From SAR202 cluster bacterium bin90 (GTDB lineage Bacteria > Chloroflexota > Dehalococcoidia > Lucifugimonadales > JADFKI01): DNA of 64,000 bases. The stretch spans positions 1 through 64,000 of the forward strand of contig MPND01000015.1 of NCBI GenBank assembly GCA_002238855.1. The letters run 5' to 3'. This document shows positions 16,891 to 24,940 of this stretch, one piece after another; position 1 is the first letter of the stretch, and each line of letters opens with the position of its first letter. The translations under genes and the position numbers were made by a program. The notes beneath the pieces were generated by a model that saw only the letters and a program-made list of their open reading frames with translations, did no database searches and was not told the DNA's origin.

Positions 16891-17870
16891 GCCCGCAAGC
16901 CCTCCATCTGCGCAGTGTCTCCCAACTCAGGAGCATCGAGGCCACCGTCAAACTCTGAAGGCACCCATGCGAGTGCGGCAACGAATACAAGCGCAATCCA
17001 TACCAGAGTTGCCATGCTGAGGTGTATCGCCTTTATCTCCGGCGTAAAGCCCATCCAGACAGTCAGCGCGCCTACTAGAATCTGAGCCGAGAAGGCAGCG
17101 AACAAAAGTAGTCCGCTCAACCCTGAGCCCGGAATATGAAGCCTCTTCTGCCAGGCTGTGTACGCGACTGCCAGCACCAAGAGACCAACTATCACCGCAA
17201 AATACCGATGTGCCATGTGCTCGATGTAGGCCCTCCCCTCAGGGAAGAGACTGCCATTGCAAAGCGGCCAGGTCCCGCAAGAAGACCCATATCCCGCGCC
17301 CACTATATATGACCCGGACAGGATCAGAAGAAATACTCCGATCAGCGCCGCTGTCGTGAGCCTGCTCTTTCCCATTTCCCCTCTATTCGCAGTATCGGCA
17401 GATTCTTCCCTGCCAACACGCCAACTGACAATCACTGCAATAACCAGGGCGGCGACAACACCCTCTGCAATCCCAAGGTGCAACAGTCGCAGCCACCACG
17501 CCAGTTCGGTCAGTACCGTCGCCCCACCCAGTACTGCTGCAACCAGCACAAGGGCCAGTGCTATCAGTGCCGAGTTCTTGCCCCAACGATTACGCCTGTA
17601 GCGCAGCAACACAACTATTACCGTAGCCAGAACCAGCACACCCAGCAAGGATGCCGAAAGCCTGTGGCTATACTCGATGAGCGTGGCAAACTCAAATGGT
17701 GGGATAAGCTGTCCGTGGCAGAGAGGCCAGTCCGGGCACCCTAGGCCCGATCCGGTTACGCGAACGACGCCGCCCAGCGTAACCTGCGCGAAAGCGGCCA
17801 CAAGTGAAGCCACCGCCAACACGCGAAATAAAGTACGTCCTCCCTTGTCAGGTTTTCGAGTCAGGGACAT
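16887..17870 (-). CDS. ctaA: Heme A synthase
   Basis: Oxidises the C8 methyl of heme O to formyl, giving heme A. 327 residues, eight helices in two homologous four-helix bundles. Conserved heme-ligand His residues appear in 'YSHRL', 'LHLGIAEG', 'AHRYFAV' and 'IHLSMAT'. Each half also has an external Cys pair (GCPDWPLC and SCGTWPLC), as in Bacillus-type CtaA. First gene of the heme/oxidase block; a well-formed promoter lies about 110-140 nt upstream, divergent from tRNA-Lys. Confidence 0.95.
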   Translation of the reverse strand: MSLTRKPDKGGRTLFRVLAVASLVAAFAQVTLGGVVRVTGSGLGCPDWPLCHGQLIPPFEFATLIEYSHRLSASLLGVLVLATVIVVLLRYRRNRWGKNSALIALALVLVAAVLGGATVLTELAWWLRLLHLGIAEGVVAALVIAVIVSWRVGREESADTANRGEMGKSRLTTAALIGVFLLILSGSYIVGAGYGSSCGTWPLCNGSLFPEGRAYIEHMAHRYFAVIVGLLVLAVAYTAWQKRLHIPGSGLSGLLLFAAFSAQILVGALTVWMGFTPEIKAIHLSMATLVWIALVFVAALAWVPSEFDGGLDAPELGDTAQMEGLRA

Positions 17871-17939
17871 TGACGCTATTTCGCTCTACTTACCACCCGT
17901 CTCAACGGTTTAGTGAGGTACTCGATGCTTCGCAAACCT

Positions 17940-17983
17940 ATGCACAAGAATGTGCATCTTTTCACGAATGCAATTCACGAATG
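17940..17983. repeat. Operator-like repeats in the ctaA leader and promoter
   Basis: A 7-bp inverted repeat ATGCACA-AGAA-TGTGCAT (17940-17957) lies downstream of the predicted ctaA start point. A direct repeat TTCACGAATG occurs at 17961-17970 and 17974-17983, touching the -10 region. Both could bind a regulator of heme/oxidase synthesis; no regulator gene is adjacent. Confidence 0.4.
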
Positions 17984-18012
17984 AATATAGCACACGCCCT
18001 AATCACCGTCAA
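17984..18012 (-). promoter_or_regulatory. Predicted promoter of ctaA
   Basis: Minus strand: TTGACG (18012-18007), 17-bp spacer, TATATT (17989-17984), with an extended -10 TGC just before it. Both hexamers match five of six bases. It points at ctaA and abuts the tRNA-Lys promoter. Confidence 0.6.
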
Positions 18013-18018
18013 TCAACC

Positions 18019-18048
18019 TTGACGCAGTTTACGGCGCGGGGCTAGAAT
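18019..18048 (+). promoter_or_regulatory. Predicted promoter of tRNA-Lys
   Basis: TTGACG (18019-18024), 18-bp spacer, TAGAAT (18043-18048), five of six matches each. The start point would be near 18055, about 50 nt before the mature tRNA. Its -35 is only 6 bp from the -35 of the divergent ctaA promoter, forming an inverted repeat CGTCAA-N6-TTGACG. Confidence 0.6.
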
Positions 18049-18106
18049 AATCTCTACGGCACGACTGAAATTAGCGTGCAGGTTCCCAGAGAACGCATCT
18101 CAAAGT

Positions 18107-18183
<77 letters not shown>

Positions 18184-18333
18184 CTCCCCTACCTCCCTGG
18201 TGCATCCTTTGCACTGACACACTGTATTCCTCCTCACCCCGCGCACCCCCTTGTCAGATTGCCTCATTGCGCCTAATCTAACGGGGCACATTCGCAACTG
18301 CTTCATATCGCGCCGCAACGAGGAGGGCTGACA

Positions 18334-19536
18334 ATGTTCTTAATGCGATTCACCGAGCGCGCGTACTACCACTACACGGAAGAGGACGTGCGCAACAGCT
18401 ACCGCAGTGCCGTCAGGCTCACCTTCCCGAACTCGCACTTTGACACTGCCAAAGCCTCCCACATGTACAACTACTATCTCGATGAGTACGAATACTCGGA
18501 AGAGGTCGGCTTCGACGGTCTTATGCTCAACGAGCATCACAACACTCCAACATGCATGGGTGCGGCGATGAACCTCGAAGCCGCAATTCTAGCCCGCACA
18601 ACCAAGAAGCCGAAAATCGTGCTTCTCGGCAATCCCCTCCCCATACAGGAAAACCCCATAAGAATGGCGGAGGAACTTGCCGAGATCGACCTTATCTCTA
18701 AAGGCAGGCTCGTATCCGGCTTCGTGCGTGGCACCGGCGTCGAGTCATGGGCAACGAACACTAACCCTGTCCACAACCGCGACCGCTTTCAGGAAGCTCA
18801 CGACCTCATCATCAAGACATGGACGACACCCGGCCCATTTCGCTGGGAAGGCAAGCACTACGAGTTCCGCGTGGTAAACCCATTCGTGCGCCCACTTCAG
18901 ACTCCGCATCCGCCAGTCTGGGTGCCCGGCAGCGCAAGCCCAGAGACGATGATATGGGCCGCGCAACGCCATTATCCGTACGTCTTCCTCGAAGCCGACC
19001 CCGATGTAGTCGGCGACGCAAAGCGCATCTACGCCGATGCCGCCAATGAAGTCGGCTATGAGCCTGGTCCGCAGAACTTCGGCTACCTGTTCCGCGTGCA
19101 TGTGCAGGACACGGACGAGAAGGCTTACGAAGTCGGCAAAGGCTTCCTCTCTGGCAACGCCGGAGTCGGCCGAGTACCGATGCCGATGGAGTACATGAAT
19201 CCGCCGGGTTACAGCTCAGTTGAGGGCCGCAGAAGGCTCGCCAATATCAACCTGCGCCCCGACCGCTTAGTCGGCGGTGTCGATTCCGCAGGCTATGACC
19301 GCGTTGTGCAGCTCAACCGCATCGTCGTCGGCAGTCCCGACACGGTCATCAAGAAACTACGCGAGGTCTTGTCGGTGGTCCGCCCCGGCATTCTTGCCGT
19401 CTGGACAAATGACGGCAGCATCAGCCATGAAGACACAATGCGTTGCCTTCGCCTAATGAAGGATGAAGTGCTGCCTGCCATGCGCGAGCTTGGCAAGGAA
19501 CTTGAACTTCCCGGACCATTCGAGGTTGACCCGTAA
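18334..19536 (+). CDS. LLM-class flavin-dependent oxidoreductase (luciferase-like monooxygenase)
   Basis: Bacterial-luciferase-like TIM barrel of 400 residues using reduced FMN (or F420) to oxygenate a substrate. The ATG has AGGAGGG 7 nt upstream. Conserved features: 'EEVGFDGLMLNEHHNTP' near residue 60, 'LLGNPLPIQENPIRMAEELAEIDLISKGR' region split over residues 95-125, and 'GFVRGTG'. Long insertion and C-terminal extension resemble the alkanal/alkane monooxygenase-like group. It heads a four-gene + strand run with a hydrolase, an HpcH/HpaI aldolase and an enolase-superfamily enzyme, suggesting oxidative attack on an organic substrate. Substrate unknown. Confidence 0.9.
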   Translation: MFLMRFTERAYYHYTEEDVRNSYRSAVRLTFPNSHFDTAKASHMYNYYLDEYEYSEEVGFDGLMLNEHHNTPTCMGAAMNLEAAILARTTKKPKIVLLGNPLPIQENPIRMAEELAEIDLISKGRLVSGFVRGTGVESWATNTNPVHNRDRFQEAHDLIIKTWTTPGPFRWEGKHYEFRVVNPFVRPLQTPHPPVWVPGSASPETMIWAAQRHYPYVFLEADPDVVGDAKRIYADAANEVGYEPGPQNFGYLFRVHVQDTDEKAYEVGKGFLSGNAGVGRVPMPMEYMNPPGYSSVEGRRRLANINLRPDRLVGGVDSAGYDRVVQLNRIVVGSPDTVIKKLREVLSVVRPGILAVWTNDGSISHEDTMRCLRLMKDEVLPAMRELGKELELPGPFEVDP

Positions 19537-19593
19537 ATCCGGACATCGACTAAAGAAATGGCGAAGCGAACATAGTCACGCTATGAGGAGAGC

Positions 19594-20370
19594 ATGTCAG
19601 ACACCAATACATCCGGAGATCATGTCGAAGTCGCGGGCGCGAAAATCCACCTGCTGAAGTCCGGCAGTGGCGACGCAATTCTGTCACTGCACAGCATCGA
19701 AGGCAACTTGGGTCTTCTGCCCTATCTCGACGCCCTGTCGCAGTCCGCCTGCGTGTACGCGCCAACCCATCCAGGCTTCGGTTCATCAGAGCGCCCGGAC
19801 TGGCTCGAGACAATTGCCGACCTAGCGCGCTTCTACCTGTGGATGCTCCAGGGTATTGAACTGGACAAAGTGCATCTCATGGGCGGATTCATGGGCGGCT
19901 GGGTTGCGGCGGAAATGGCAGTGATGAACCCGGATATCCTGCAGAGCCTCACGCTCATTGGCACCGCCGGTGTACGCCCAAGCGAAGGAGAAATCGCGGA
20001 CATATTCCTGCTCGGCGACGAGCAGACCACGAGCCTCTCAATCGGTAACCCCGACCTTCTTACGACAGCGATTGAGCCGGAAGACCCCTTTGTGCGTCTG
20101 CGTGGACGCGAGATGACCACCCGCCTCTGCTGGAAGCCATACATGCACAGCCCAAGCCTCATCCATCTCTTGCCTCGCGTGCATGTCCCCACGCTGATTT
20201 TGTGGGGCGAAAACGATCGAATTGTCCCCGTCAGTGCGGGAGAGCGCATAGCTGACGCAATGCCAGACGCCCGCCTTGAGATTATCGCGGGCGCGGGCCA
20301 TCTGCCCCATATTGAAAGACCCAATGAGGTCATCCCATTGCTGCAACAGCACATGGGCCTGACCGATTAG
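19594..20370 (+). CDS. Alpha/beta-hydrolase-fold protein lacking the nucleophile serine
   Basis: 258 residues with the alpha/beta-hydrolase fold: oxyanion-region 'LLPYLDALSQ', strand-5 elbow, acid residue in 'LWGENDRIVPVSAGERIADA' and catalytic His in 'GAGHLPHIERPNEV'. The elbow, normally G-H-S-M-G-G, reads 'MGGFMGGWVAAEMA': the nucleophile codon is TTC (Phe) where Ser TCC would be expected. So Asp and His are kept but the Ser is gone, and the protein may be a non-hydrolytic relative (lyase, oxygenase-like or binding role) or an inactive copy. It follows the monooxygenase gene by 57 nt and precedes the aldolase by 31 nt. Confidence 0.88.
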   Translation: MSDTNTSGDHVEVAGAKIHLLKSGSGDAILSLHSIEGNLGLLPYLDALSQSACVYAPTHPGFGSSERPDWLETIADLARFYLWMLQGIELDKVHLMGGFMGGWVAAEMAVMNPDILQSLTLIGTAGVRPSEGEIADIFLLGDEQTTSLSIGNPDLLTTAIEPEDPFVRLRGREMTTRLCWKPYMHSPSLIHLLPRVHVPTLILWGENDRIVPVSAGERIADAMPDARLEIIAGAGHLPHIERPNEVIPLLQQHMGLTD

Positions 20371-20401
20371 ACATTCCTGACAAGTTACTAGGAGAACGCA
20401 A

Positions 20402-21160
20402 ATGTCAGTCAACACCGCAAAACGGAAAATGCTAGAAGGCGAACCCGCATTCGGCGCGGAAGTGAACCTCGGCTCATACTTGTCCGCCGAACTTCTGTCG
20501 CCGCTTGGCTTTGACTTCATACTTGTGGACAACCAGCACGGCGCCTGGGACGACACGACCTCGATGGGCGCATTCCGCAGCATCGGACTCGGTTCGGCAA
20601 TGCCCATGGCGCGCGTCCGCCGCAACGAGTTCGGCGCAATAGGAAGGCTGCTCGACCGCGGCGCAATGGGAATCGTTGTGCCGATGGTCAATTCCGTTGA
20701 AGAGGCAGAGGCAGCAGTTGAAGCCGTCCGCTACCTGCCGCTTGGCGGGCGTTCAGCCGGAGCGTTCGGCACTGGATTCCTCGGCGGCAATTACATGGAG
20801 TGGGCGAATGACGAAGTATTCTTAGCAGTGCAGCTTGAATCGGTGAGGGCTGCAGAGAACGCTGAAGCCATCCTATCAGTCGAAGGAATCGACGGTTGCT
20901 GGGTTGGCCCAGGTGATCTGATGTACTCAATGGGGGTGAATCTATCCGACCCCGCCGGCTGGAAGGCGCACGACGACCTCATCGTGCAGATATTCGAGGC
21001 GACCAAGCGCGCCGGTAAGATACCGGGCATCTACACGCCAAGCGCATCCGAAGCTCTCCGCCGCGCCGAACAGGGCGGCCTGTTCCTCACGGCAGGCGGC
21101 GACGGTCCCTGGGTCGTCGAAGGCGCCCTCAACACCTTGAAGGAGCTCGGACGAGTCTAA
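20402..21160 (+). CDS. HpcH/HpaI-family aldolase/lyase
   Basis: Class II (metal-dependent) pyruvate-type aldolase of 252 residues. 'FILVDNQHGAWD' carries the base-region His, 'VQLESVRAAEN' has the metal-binding Glu, and 'WVGPGDLMYSMG' the metal-binding Asp. Members cleave 2-keto-3-deoxy or 4-hydroxy-2-oxo acids to pyruvate plus aldehyde. AGGAGA stands 8 nt before the ATG. In this operon it could split a keto acid produced by the enolase-superfamily dehydratase encoded next. The precise substrate is not readable. Confidence 0.9.
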   Translation: MSVNTAKRKMLEGEPAFGAEVNLGSYLSAELLSPLGFDFILVDNQHGAWDDTTSMGAFRSIGLGSAMPMARVRRNEFGAIGRLLDRGAMGIVVPMVNSVEEAEAAVEAVRYLPLGGRSAGAFGTGFLGGNYMEWANDEVFLAVQLESVRAAENAEAILSVEGIDGCWVGPGDLMYSMGVNLSDPAGWKAHDDLIVQIFEATKRAGKIPGIYTPSASEALRRAEQGGLFLTAGGDGPWVVEGALNTLKELGRV

Positions 21161-21244
21161 CAGGATGTACAGAACAAATATCATGGGATAGACTGAATAG
21201 CCAACCAACCGAATCGCTTATAAGCCCAATAGTCGAGGTGAAAT

Positions 21245-22369
21245 ATGAAAATTACGGACATCAAGGTCAACCAGCTACGCAGCTTCCTGACTCCCGATGA
21301 ACACTCATTCGTAGGACAGAGCGGTCGCCTCATCGTGCGCGTCTATACCGACGAAGGAATCACCGGCATTGCCGAAGGCTCACGAGGGCTGGACATCTTC
21401 CAGGCATACGTTGACAGCATGATTAAGCCCCTGCTCGTCGGCGAAAACCCGTTGCAGCCACGCCAGATATGGGAAAAGCTCGCGCTCGGCACAGGCCAGC
21501 AGGCAACGCGCATCCCACCACAAATCGCCGGCGCGATCGACATCTGCTGCTGGGACATCATGGGCAAGGCAGCAGGGCTGCCGGTCTATGCGATGCTCGG
21601 CGGCGCTCACCGCACCGAAATCCCCCTGTACTGGAGTCGCGGCAACGGCTGGCGCAAGTCCCCCGGCGAAATGCTCGAAGAGGTGCAGGAAGGCTACGAG
21701 AAGGGCTTCCGCGCATTCAAGGTCCGCATGGACTGGCGTGACTACCGGCAAGACGGCAACCCACGGAACGACTTCGAGATATTTAAGGCAGTAAAAGAGT
21801 GGTTGCCTGACGACATTCCCGTCGGCTTCGACGCCAACAACGGCTATTCCGTCCCAACGGCGATCCAGCAGGGAAGGAAGCTGGAAGAGGTAGGCGTGGC
21901 GCACTTCGAGGAACCGCTTCCGCAGTACGACCTTCGCGGGCTGCGGCAGGTCGTGGACGCCCTCGACTGCGCCGTTTCCACGGGTGAGCAGGAGACTTCC
22001 GCCTGGCGCTTCCGCGATCTGATCGACCTGTCCAATCCTGACATCCTGCAGCCCGACATCCTCAACGTCGGCGGGTTGTCTGAGATCGTCAGGGTCTATG
22101 AGATGGCTGTCTCCGACAACAAGGTCATCATGCCGCACAGCCCCAATGTTGGCGTCAACTCGGTCGCCAGCCTGCACGCCTACAGCACCGTAACAAACGC
22201 GGTGCGCCCCCACGAGTTCTCGGAGGAGTTCACCGGCCCTGCGGAGCGTGTAGCATCGCTGTTTGTTGACCCTATCATCCCCGAAAACGGCGTCATCAAG
22301 CTCCCGGATCGTCCTGGATTCGGCCTAGAATTCGACGAAGCCGAACTCGAAAAGGCAATCATCGCGTAA
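21245..22369 (+). CDS. Enolase-superfamily enzyme, mandelate racemase/muconate lactonizing group
   Basis: 374 residues: N-terminal capping domain (about 1-125) and barrel domain. Barrel residues: 'AFKVRMD' (second-strand base region), metal ligands in 'GFDANNGYS', 'HFEEPLPQYD' and 'STGEQE', and the His of a mandelate-racemase-type His-Asp dyad in 'MPHSPNVG' with Asp in 'QPDILNVGG'. Such enzymes abstract a proton alpha to a carboxylate, most often dehydrating sugar acids or racemising. The ATG has GAGGTG just upstream. Last gene of the + strand run; a terminator follows. One of three enolase-superfamily genes in the window, not especially similar to the other two. Confidence 0.92.
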   Translation: MKITDIKVNQLRSFLTPDEHSFVGQSGRLIVRVYTDEGITGIAEGSRGLDIFQAYVDSMIKPLLVGENPLQPRQIWEKLALGTGQQATRIPPQIAGAIDICCWDIMGKAAGLPVYAMLGGAHRTEIPLYWSRGNGWRKSPGEMLEEVQEGYEKGFRAFKVRMDWRDYRQDGNPRNDFEIFKAVKEWLPDDIPVGFDANNGYSVPTAIQQGRKLEEVGVAHFEEPLPQYDLRGLRQVVDALDCAVSTGEQETSAWRFRDLIDLSNPDILQPDILNVGGLSEIVRVYEMAVSDNKVIMPHSPNVGVNSVASLHAYSTVTNAVRPHEFSEEFTGPAERVASLFVDPIIPENGVIKLPDRPGFGLEFDEAELEKAIIA

Positions 22370-22387
22370 CCCAGAATCGAACTGAAA

Positions 22388-22422
22388 CGGGCGAGTTAGT
22401 CTTTACGCAGATAACTCGCCCG
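22388..22422. terminator. Bidirectional terminator between convergent genes
   Basis: A perfect 11-bp stem CGGGCGAGTTA / TAACTCGCCCG (22388-22398, 22412-22422) with a 13-nt loop, followed on + by CTTTGCGTTTCC. It lies in the 80-nt gap between the converging enolase-superfamily (+) and NHL-repeat (-) genes. Confidence 0.8.
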
Positions 22423-22449
22423 CTTTGCGTTTCCTTGAAATCGGCTCGG

Positions 22450-23472
22450 TCAGCGCACCACACGAATGCGGTGGTTCTCGCTGTCCGCGATATACATCGC
22501 GCCCTCGCCGTCCACAACCACCCCATGCGGACGCGCAAGACCTGCACCAACTGCAGGTCCGCCATCTCCGTCCGGCCCTTCATGCCCGCCTGCAACGGTC
22601 GAAATAATGCCGCTGTCGGCATGATACTTCCGGATTGCGTGGTTCTCCGTATCCACGATGAGCACATTCCCGTCCCCGTCGCAACGAATCGCCTTCGGCC
22701 CGTTGAACTTACAGTCAATCGCCGGTCCACCATCCCCCGAATAGCCCGTCGCACCAGTACCCGCTACTCTGGTTATAATGCCGTTCGAGTCTATGCGTCG
22801 AAGCGTATTGCCCTCGCGCTCGCAGACATAGGTATTGCCTTTACCGTCCACACACACGGCACGCGCGCCAAATATCCCAGCCTCTATCGCCAGTCCGCCA
22901 TTGCCGGTATGTTCCTTCTCACCAGTACCTGCGAATGTGCTCATCATGCCGCTGGCGATGTCCAGCCGCCGAATTCGCTGGTCCTGTATGTCTGCAATAA
23001 GCAGGCCGCCATTGCCATCCAGTATGCAGTCGTTCGGCTCCCTCATCTGCGCCTGTATCGCAGGCCCCCCATCACCGCCATAGCCCACCGTCGTGTCACC
23101 CGCTACCGTGCTGATGATGCCGGTCGCAATGTCAATCCTACGAATAGCAGGATTGAATCGCTGCAAGATATAGACATCCCCGTTGTCGTCCACCTGTATG
23201 GCATAAATCTCATCAATCTTCGCTTCAGTCGCGGGACCGCCATCGCCTGTGTGTCCCCCTTCGCCCGTTCCGGCGAATGTCGTCAGCTCTCCCGATTGCA
23301 TGTCCAGTCGCCGTATCGCATAGTTGAAGCAGTCCGCGATGTACAGCCAGCGATATGACGGGTCGAACTCCACATGAAACGGATTGTCCATCGTGGCAAG
23401 AGTCGCAGGCCCGTCATCTCCGCTATAACCCTGCTCGCCATTACCAACTATGCTCGTGATGCTTGTGGTCAT
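22450..23472 (-). CDS. NHL-repeat beta-propeller protein
   Basis: 340 residues made almost wholly of six NHL repeats, each of the form (I/L)-S-T-V-A-G-x-G-x-x-G-Y-S-G-D-G-G-P-A ... D-G-x-G-N-x-x-I-A-D-x-x-N-x-x-I-R-R-I-D, which should close a six-bladed propeller. There is no signal peptide, so it is probably cytoplasmic. Propellers of this type bind ligands or act as lyases/lactonases; no catalytic residues can be assigned. It lies 31 nt downstream of the first acetyltransferase gene and is likely the last gene of a long minus-strand run. Confidence 0.85.
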   Translation of the reverse strand: MTTSITSIVGNGEQGYSGDDGPATLATMDNPFHVEFDPSYRWLYIADCFNYAIRRLDMQSGELTTFAGTGEGGHTGDGGPATEAKIDEIYAIQVDDNGDVYILQRFNPAIRRIDIATGIISTVAGDTTVGYGGDGGPAIQAQMREPNDCILDGNGGLLIADIQDQRIRRLDIASGMMSTFAGTGEKEHTGNGGLAIEAGIFGARAVCVDGKGNTYVCEREGNTLRRIDSNGIITRVAGTGATGYSGDGGPAIDCKFNGPKAIRCDGDGNVLIVDTENHAIRKYHADSGIISTVAGGHEGPDGDGGPAVGAGLARPHGVVVDGEGAMYIADSENHRIRVVR

Positions 23473-23503
23473 TGTGTTTAATTCTCCTTGTCGATCTCAG
23501 ATT

Positions 23504-24707
23504 CTAAAGTTGGTGCGCCCACCATGGCTTTCGCCGCGTCCTGAACATCGCATCGGCAAGCTGCACTGCTTCAGGCGAGGCAACCTCCGCGCGTGAAGCG
23601 TGTTCCAACGTGCTGAACGATACGCCGTCAAGGTATGCCGCTCCCAGGTCCGCCGCCGATAGCGTGATGTCCGGAGTGGCGGTTGTAGCCTCGCAGCGTG
23701 CGCCCTCCGCGCCTCCCTCCAGTTCGTATCGCCCCTCGTTCCACGGACAGAAATCGTCCCGCACCTCAAGGACGATGCGTCCCTCTCTGGCATAAGTGCG
23801 CGCTTCGAGCGCCTTCCGCACATCCAGAACGCGGAGCCACATCCCATCGCGAAGAGTGCGCTGCAGCCTGCGCGGGTCAGCCAGCATCCAGGGCAGCGGA
23901 TCATCCACCGGGCGGTCATCACACTCAATGGTCGTTCTGAGGTCAATGCCAAAGCAGAATCTCCACAGCGCCGCGTGCGCCGCATCGGTTCCTGCCATTA
24001 AGTCCATCACCTTAACGGTCTGACCTTGCAGCCTGTAAACCACATAGCCGTCTATCTCGCCATCCTCCTTATACACCACGAAGTGGAACGCGCTCCCTCC
24101 CCTTCTTTCGTGTTCGAAGTCCGCCAGAAACTCGGACCAGTGATCAGGATGCAGTGCTACAAACGCAGATCTGTCTGCGCAAACTCGCACGGCAACCGCA
24201 GGCAGCAACTCCGCGGCATCGTCCTTGTCGATGAAGCGAAGTCGGCCCGGCGATTCAGGTGCGTACGCCAACTCAGTGTGTCGCCTGTCAATGCTCCAGC
24301 TCTCAATTATCGATGCGATTCCATAGCCATAACGCCCGTATATGATGCTCTCCGACGCGCCCAGCATCGCGAAGGTTTCGTCATTCTCGTGCGCCTCCCG
24401 TAGATGCATATCCATCATTCGCGTCAGGATTCCACGCCTTCGATGCGTTGGCAGCACCGTAACGCCCGCCACCACCGCCGCCGGCGCGCTCCGACCTTCG
24501 GGTATATTCATCTGCATCGGGTACACGACCGCCGTGCCGACAATCTCGTCGCCATCCAGTGCGGCAAGCGATCGCGCGACCCTCAGCGGGCGGGCGCTGA
24601 TCTTTACGTCGTCGTCTGTCATCGTTGCCCCGAAGCCCACCGCACATCGTCCTGAGAAACGCAGGCCGCTCAATCTCCCCGATAAAGCGCAATTCTATGT
24701 CAGCCAT
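23504..24707 (-). CDS. Eis-like GNAT N-acetyltransferase, copy 1 (frameshifted near its start)
   Basis: Acetyl-CoA-dependent acetyltransferase of the Eis type: GNAT domain with 'VLPTHRRRGILTRMM' (acetyl-CoA loop) and the 'IYGRYGYG' Tyr, a second GNAT-like part, and a C-terminal SCP2-like domain ending in the free carboxylate '...WWAHQL'. Homology to the two neighbours begins at ATG 24707 (MADIELRFIGE), but after about 23 codons the frame changes: one extra G in the GGG at 24638-24636 separates it from the main frame, which reads on as 'GFGATMTDDD'. Without that base the N-terminus aligns with its paralogues. Internal restart at 24622 would lose about 28 residues. Substrate unknown; Eis acetylates amines including aminoglycosides. 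Confidence 0.82.
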
Positions 24708-24940
24708 GAATCAACTCCGTAAGCTACTAGGGTTCCTATACACTGATCTTCATTACGTTGTATCCACATGTTGCGTCCACGAAAGAACTATCTCTGAGCG
24801 CCACTCCGAACGCACCATTAGTCATTCCTCACTGCGTCCGGAATCTCAAATCGTTGCAGTAAGCTTGTTTTCGACTTCAGATTTCTCGCTTCACTCGAAA
24901 TAACAAATAATGATAGCCTGCTACCTGATGTCAACAGAAC

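Noticed and set aside
18251-18279. Promoter TTGTCA...TAATCT before the monooxygenase gene
   Set aside because: The -10 matches only three of six bases; not reported as a feature.
22435-23358. 307-codon + frame opposite the NHL-repeat gene
   Set aside because: The periodic GC-rich NHL coding sequence creates it; it has no recognisable domain and the minus strand shows six clear repeats.
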